From: Anaerolineaceae bacterium
Lineage (GTDB): Bacteria; Chloroflexota; Anaerolineae; Aggregatilineales; Phototrophicaceae
Length of the DNA stretch: 64,000 nucleotides
Direction: 5' to 3'
Assembly: GCA_002699585.1 (NCBI GenBank)
Contig: PABP01000004.1
Location: forward strand, 105,182 to 169,181
The notes beneath the pieces were generated by a model. It saw nothing but the letters and a program-made list of their open reading frames with translations, was not told the DNA's origin and did not search any database. How positions within the stretch are numbered: position 1 is the stretch's first letter; each line of letters opens with the position of its first letter. Shown here piece after piece: positions 59,671-64,000 of this stretch. The position numbers and the translations under genes were made by a program.

Positions 59671-61317
59671 TCAATTTTCAAGTGGAATACGGAAAGAGAT
59701 GCACGAGCCTTCGTCGGCTGCTGTCTCAATTTCCATACGTCCACCCAGACTTTCGGCTCGTTCGCGCATGACCTGTAGGCCGACATGCGCATATTGATCC
59801 GGTTGAAGCTGATCTGGGTCAAACCCCTTACCATCATCCCTGACGCGACAAATCAGATAGTTGGATGTTTCTACAAACTCCACACATACGGACTTGGCTG
59901 CCGCATGCTTGCGCACATTGGTCAGCGCTTCTTGGATAATGCGCGTCAGTTGAATAATAGATTCTGCTGAAAGCGTCACATTGGCCTCATCGGATGCCAC
60001 AAGATGCGTCTCTAATCCGTAATTATCCTGATACCGCTCAAGGTATTTTCGGATCGTATGCTTAAATTCTTGTATAGTCGTTGTGCCATGTCGCAGGCTG
60101 ATGATTGCATCGCGGGCATCCACATTGGCTTCGTTCAACACCTCACGGAGCTGCCCCAGGAAAGACTTCGCCTGCTCAATATCGCCAGTGTCTAACAGGG
60201 TACCAATATGTGAGGCCTGCAAATGGACCACGCTCAACGCTTGCGCCAGGTTATCATGGATCTCGCGTGCGAGCCGTTCTCGTTCTTGCAGCACCGCCAT
60301 ATGCCGTGTCTTCTCATACATCTGTGTATTTTCAATCACCAGGGCGGCTGCGCGGGCAATATCCCATGCCAGTTCGACCTGTTCCGCTGTAAATGCGCGA
60401 TACGTATTGAATGTACCTGTCACGGCTATTGCTACCACCCGGCCATGTGTAACCAGTGGAACCGCCAGCAGCGATTTTGTGCCCATTTCTATGTTAATGT
60501 CCGGGTTGATGCGCGGGTCAGCGAAGATGTCATTACGCACCACAGGCTTCTGATTTTGGATCAGATCGCTATAAAATGGATCTTCCTTACCATCGGGTGG
60601 GTAAGATAGGAACAGTTCTTTTCGTTTGTGGTCGTGCGGAACCCGACTGATACCGATCTTTGGCGTCAGCATGTTTGTTTCTTCGGACGTCATGTAAAAG
60701 TCGCAGTGATTGACATGCAGCACACTGATAATCCGCTCGGCAATTTGCTTGAGGATATGGTCGAGGTCTAACTGCTCATGTGGATACTCGCCCATCTGCA
60801 ACATGCTGATGATACGATCATGCTGCTCTTGCAACTGGCGGTTGATTTCTGTGCTGTAAAGCGCATTAAATCGCTGCACCAACCACGATAAATACTGGTC
60901 CAGTATGGCCATCAGACGAAAAGCTGGCTCTGTATCAGTAGGGTACGCCCGACTAATAACAGGCATAACGGCATTTTTGCATTGCAGCAGCCAACCAATG
61001 ACTTCGCTGGTTTCAAATCCGGTGCGGATTGTTTGCTCACATAAGTCCAGTAAATACACTTCAAGACCATCATAGGAACCCGACCTGAGAGCGCCAGCAA
61101 GCGCCGACACGGCGTATCGGTTGGATTCAATCAAGATGTTCATCCACTGTTTTTCCGGGTGGAAACTTGCCGTATTGTAGATGTCCCTTGCCCAGCTAAG
61201 GATGACGTCGTCAAGATGGTCATCCAGCAACTGGGCCAATGCTAAAGCGCTCGCATTGGATTCGCTATCACCAAGGCCTTTAGGCGGTAACACTTGGGAT
61301 GAAACATAGTCGTTCAC
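59671..61317 (-). CDS. GAF-domain histidine kinase (NarX/LiaS type)
   Basis: Soluble sensor kinase (548 aa). A helical N-terminal region (about 20-165, RsbRD-like) and a GAF domain (about 186-331; ends TAEQVELAWDIARAAALVIE) precede HisKA_3 with phospho-accepting H354 in REIHDNLAQAL and an HATPase domain with EALTNVRKHAAA and VRDDGKGFDP. No membrane segments: it senses a cytoplasmic signal, ligand unknown. Start at GTG 61317 with AGGTGG six bases ahead; a GTG at 61359 has no ribosome site. Partner of the adjacent NarL-type regulator. Confidence 0.9.
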   Translation of the reverse strand: MNDYVSSQVLPPKGLGDSESNASALALAQLLDDHLDDVILSWARDIYNTASFHPEKQWMNILIESNRYAVSALAGALRSGSYDGLEVYLLDLCEQTIRTGFETSEVIGWLLQCKNAVMPVISRAYPTDTEPAFRLMAILDQYLSWLVQRFNALYSTEINRQLQEQHDRIISMLQMGEYPHEQLDLDHILKQIAERIISVLHVNHCDFYMTSEETNMLTPKIGISRVPHDHKRKELFLSYPPDGKEDPFYSDLIQNQKPVVRNDIFADPRINPDINIEMGTKSLLAVPLVTHGRVVAIAVTGTFNTYRAFTAEQVELAWDIARAAALVIENTQMYEKTRHMAVLQERERLAREIHDNLAQALSVVHLQASHIGTLLDTGDIEQAKSFLGQLREVLNEANVDARDAIISLRHGTTTIQEFKHTIRKYLERYQDNYGLETHLVASDEANVTLSAESIIQLTRIIQEALTNVRKHAAAKSVCVEFVETSNYLICRVRDDGKGFDPDQLQPDQYAHVGLQVMRERAESLGGRMEIETAADEGSCISFRIPLEN

Positions 61318-61586
61318 GTGATGCCACCTGTGATGGGTTTTAGGAAGTGTCGTAAGCACAGTCTAATATGCCACAAGTTAACCTAGCACGTATAGTCATT
61401 GTAATGATGTTAAATACACCTAACAAGCGATTTTGAGGAGCGTCACGCCCATAGGGTGACGTATATCCTCAATGGCCCTGGACAAGTTCACCTCATTTTT
61501 GTCCCTGTCTAATGCCAATTCTTTGACCCGTCTGGCCAATCCATTACAATCTCCTCCATCGTTGAAATTCTTTAGAAGGATCAGAG

Positions 61587-63569
61587 ATGAGTGATACCCC
61601 CCGTACCATGCAGCGCGAAGACTTATTCAAATTGGATTGGTTGCAAACCGCCCAGCTATCACCGGATGGACAAAAGGTGATTTATGCAGTCTCCCACATT
61701 GAAGGGGAGGAAGACAAAGAAAAAGAGTATTCCACTCTCTACTTGCTCGATGTCAAGACAGCTACCAGCCGCAAAATGACCAGCGGCAAACAAAAGGATA
61801 CCAGTCCCGCCTGGTCGCCGGATGGCAAGACGATTGCCTTCGTCAGTGACCGTGCGGAAAAGCCCCAGATTTACCTGCTGCCCGTCGACGGCGGCGAAGC
61901 TCAGGCCCTGACAGATCTTAAGCAGGGTGCAGGTGGTCCGATTTGGTCACCGGATGGGACCAAGATTGCTTTCACCGCTGGCATCGACTATGGCGAGGAC
62001 GAGGCCCCTGATCGTAGTAGCCAACCATACCGCGTTACGCGCAATATCTGGCGCTTTGATGACATCGGCGATATTGACCTCGCCGTGAATAACCTCTACG
62101 TCATCGACGTTGCAAGCAGCGATGTCACCCAAATGACTGACCACAATATGATGATCTCTAATGTGCAGTGGCATCCCGATAGCAGCCGCTTGCTTTATGG
62201 TGCCATGATGAAACCTGACCAATGGTTTGGCTTCCGTAGCGAGAATTACATCATCGATCTAGATAAGAATGCCACGCCCATTCTGCCCGACTGGTTGACT
62301 GTCAGCATGGCGCGCTGGACGCCTGATGCCAGCAAAATCATCTTCATGGGCGAACAAGAAGAACCGATTATTGGGACACATGCCAATATGTGGGCGTTGG
62401 ACATGGAATCCGGCGAGGTTTCCAACCGATCAGCAGACATGGAACTAAGCATTGCTGGCGGCCTGGAAGGGCGCATGCCAGCCTTACGTCAGGTACGCGG
62501 TATGCTGCATATCGATGCTGACGGTCAATACGCCTACGCGCAGGTGCAGCAGGGCGGCAATGTCGGTGTCTATCGTTTTGCTCTCAGTGGGGATGTCGCC
62601 TATGAACAACTCATCGGTGGCGAACGCTGCTGTATATTGCTCGATATGCAAGGTGACGCACTGCTCTATTCCGTTGATGACATCACCCATACGCCCGATG
62701 TCTACATGGCTCAGGCCGATGGCAGTGACGAACAGCAGCTCACGCATATCAACGATGCCTTCCTGGAAAATATCATCATGCCGGAGTCAGTCTTCCTTCA
62801 ATTCAAGGGTAGCGATGGCGTCGATGTTGAAGGCTGGTACGTCAAGCCAACTACAGGCGATGAGGGTCCGTACCCGACAATCCTGTGGATTCATGGTGGG
62901 CCTCATGGTGCTCAGGGCAATCGTTTCGCCTTCGATACCCACATGCTGAATGGTGCCGGTTACGGGGTCATGTTTGTCAACCATCGCGCCTCAACTGGTT
63001 ATGGCGATGCTTTCTCGACGGGTATACAAGGTGATTGGGGCAATCTGGACTACAACGATCTCATGGCTGGCGTGGATTACGCTATCGAGCTGGGTTTAGC
63101 CGATGCCGATAAACTCGGCTGCTGTGGTATTTCCGGCGGTGGTAACTTATCCACCTGGATCATTGGCAATACGGATCGCTTTAAGGCTGCCGTTCCCCAG
63201 AACCCTGTGACAAGCTGGCTGAGCTTCTACGGCGTCAGCGACATAGGCGTCTGGTTTGCGACCCGCCAACTTGGCGGTCATCCTCATGAAATCCCGGAAA
63301 CATATACCAAATGCTCGCCGTTGACCTATGCTCATAACTGCACGACGCCTACGCTGATGATCCAGACCGAACGCGATTACCGCTGCCCGGTCGATCAATC
63401 TGAGCAGTTCTATACTACGCTGCGCGCCAACGGCTGCATTGTTGAAATGCTGCGGCAACCACAAGGCTCCCACGGTGGTTCCATTCGCGGTCCGTTGCCT
63501 ATCCGTAAAGAGAACCTCAAGGCCAAGCTGGAATGGTTCAATAAGTACATCTTGGACATGGAAGCGTAG
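61587..63569 (+). CDS. S9-family serine peptidase (acylaminoacyl/dipeptidyl-peptidase-like)
   Basis: Prolyl-oligopeptidase-family enzyme (660 aa). An N-terminal WD40-like propeller (about 15-385; repeats such as SPAWSPDGKTIAF and GGPIWSPDGTKIAF) precedes an alpha/beta-hydrolase domain (about 400-660). Catalytic triad: S516 in CGISGGG (an unusual replacement of the GGSYGG elbow), D597 in TERDYRCP and H629 in GSHGGS. No signal peptide, so cytoplasmic peptide turnover. GAAGGA lies ahead of the ATG. Divergent from the kinase across a 269-base gap in which CGTCAC and GTGACG (61441-61461) form a small inverted repeat. Confidence 0.92.
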   Translation: MSDTPRTMQREDLFKLDWLQTAQLSPDGQKVIYAVSHIEGEEDKEKEYSTLYLLDVKTATSRKMTSGKQKDTSPAWSPDGKTIAFVSDRAEKPQIYLLPVDGGEAQALTDLKQGAGGPIWSPDGTKIAFTAGIDYGEDEAPDRSSQPYRVTRNIWRFDDIGDIDLAVNNLYVIDVASSDVTQMTDHNMMISNVQWHPDSSRLLYGAMMKPDQWFGFRSENYIIDLDKNATPILPDWLTVSMARWTPDASKIIFMGEQEEPIIGTHANMWALDMESGEVSNRSADMELSIAGGLEGRMPALRQVRGMLHIDADGQYAYAQVQQGGNVGVYRFALSGDVAYEQLIGGERCCILLDMQGDALLYSVDDITHTPDVYMAQADGSDEQQLTHINDAFLENIIMPESVFLQFKGSDGVDVEGWYVKPTTGDEGPYPTILWIHGGPHGAQGNRFAFDTHMLNGAGYGVMFVNHRASTGYGDAFSTGIQGDWGNLDYNDLMAGVDYAIELGLADADKLGCCGISGGGNLSTWIIGNTDRFKAAVPQNPVTSWLSFYGVSDIGVWFATRQLGGHPHEIPETYTKCSPLTYAHNCTTPTLMIQTERDYRCPVDQSEQFYTTLRANGCIVEMLRQPQGSHGGSIRGPLPIRKENLKAKLEWFNKYILDMEA

Positions 63570-63616
63570 AACGCAGGTTTTCTATGGACTATTGATCCGC
63601 TCGTGCGCCTAGACCC

Positions 63617-63647
63617 AACAAGCCCATCTTTTTCAGATGGGCTTGTT
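63617..63647. terminator. Bidirectional terminator between convergent genes
   Basis: AACAAGCCCATCT (63617-63629), loop TTTTC, AGATGGGCTTGTT (63635-63647): perfect 13-bp stem between the S9 peptidase and the partial gene at the window edge. Confidence 0.9.
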
Positions 63648-63674
63648 ATGCTTCATGTTAGCGAGATGTGTAGT

Positions 63675-64000
63675 CTAGCCCACGCACGGATCGAACATTG
63701 GGTTAACGGATGTCGGTGCCCAAACGGGGCAGAGCGGTTTTGGTTCCTCAGTGGGTGCAACGGGAGCCGTCACCGGGGTGTAATCTTGCGGGAAATGCAG
63801 TTCGTTAATTTTGCCATGCTCATCAAAGGCTTTGAGCGTCAGCGTGGGGTCGTAGCCTTCATAGCAGCTTACGACAAGCACGCTGGGGCCATAAGTGCCC
63901 AGACCGGCTTCAATTTCTTGGGAAACACCGACTTCGCAAGCGCTGGCGAAGGTTTCATCAATCACCGACTGCGGCACATTCCACAGAAAACCACCTGTGC
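63675..64000 (-). CDS. Unrecognised protein, C-terminal part only (5' end beyond the window)
   Basis: About 108 residues of the end of a protein; the frame stays open to the window edge, so the apparent GTG start at 63977 is not trusted. The visible part reads GGFLWNVPQSVIDETF and later SVLVVSCYEGYDPTLTLKAF. It then has a Pro/Thr-rich linker (TPVTAPVAPTEEPKP) and a short tail with two cysteines. The linker and cysteines suggest an exported or surface protein. I do not recognise the family. Confidence 0.6.
   Translation of the reverse strand, partial: TGGFLWNVPQSVIDETFASACEVGVSQEIEAGLGTYGPSVLVVSCYEGYDPTLTLKAFDEHGKINELHFPQDYTPVTAPVAPTEEPKPLCPVWAPTSVNPMFDPCVG

Noticed and set aside
1..64000. 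Mobile elements, tRNA genes, CRISPR arrays, integrase or attachment sites
   Set aside because: I looked for transposase or integrase motifs, cloverleaf sequences and regular direct repeats and found none.

Overview
The window reads as a catabolic stretch of a free-living, heterotrophic bacterium with a mid-range GC content. My best guess is Chloroflexota (Anaerolineae or relatives). This rests on overall style only: many sugar and peptide ABC importers without their own ATPases, secreted binding proteins with plain Sec signals, LacI/GntR/IclR control, PA14/SH3 surface proteins and GAF-type NarX-like kinases. I see no rRNA, tRNA, transposon, prophage or CRISPR array. The gene set is almost wholly uptake, depolymerisation and oxidation of small organic compounds.

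Layout. (1) 1-7.9 kb: beta-galactoside module with LacI regulator, GH42, sugar-binding protein and permease on the minus strand, and a divergent GH2. (2) 7.9-15.1 kb: alpha-glucan (dextran-like) module with GH15, secreted GH66, two permeases, a binding protein and a LacI regulator, with two perfect TTGAACCGGTTCAA operators. (3) 15.3-25.7 kb: IclR regulator and a nine-gene plus-strand operon with a branched-chain-amino-acid-type ABC importer, an M24 hydrolase, two LLM flavin/F420 oxidoreductases and a threonine-synthase-like PLP enzyme. A KdgR-like palindrome precedes it. (4) 25.9-27.3 kb: a secreted PA14-SH3b protein.

(5) 27.4-55.5 kb: the most interesting part, a dispersed GntR-type regulon. 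A nine-gene minus-strand operon carries a dipeptide-type importer, a GSAM-like enzyme, a cytoplasmic sialidase-like beta-propeller, two further glycosidase-like propellers, a class V aminotransferase and an FAD amine oxidase. It diverges from an operon with an N-acetylneuraminate-lyase-like aldolase, aldo-keto reductase, M81 (MlrC-like) enzyme, MDR dehydrogenase, M19 dipeptidase, amidohydrolase, SDR, GntR and RidA. Further on lie an HpcH/HpaI aldolase, a second M24 enzyme, a CBM9-like protein, a second GntR, a second amidohydrolase, a second GSAM-like enzyme, a PhyH dioxygenase and a D-threonine-aldolase/DSD1-like enzyme. Four intergenic regions here share a 19-bp inverted repeat of form TGGT-N11-ACCA, which argues that these units are co-regulated. 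The substrate is unknown. A sialic-acid-like (nonulosonate) or amino-sugar/D-amino-acid conjugate is a reasonable hypothesis.

(6) 55.6-61.3 kb: an anaerobic-respiration-like module with a five-haem NapC/NrfH-type cytochrome, a Tat-exported FAD reductase, a degenerate receiver protein and a NarL/NarX-type two-component system. (7) 61.6-63.6 kb: an S9 peptidase, followed by the 3' end of an unrecognised gene running off the window.

All functional calls come from motif recognition by eye. No alignment or database search was run, and substrate assignments are inferences.
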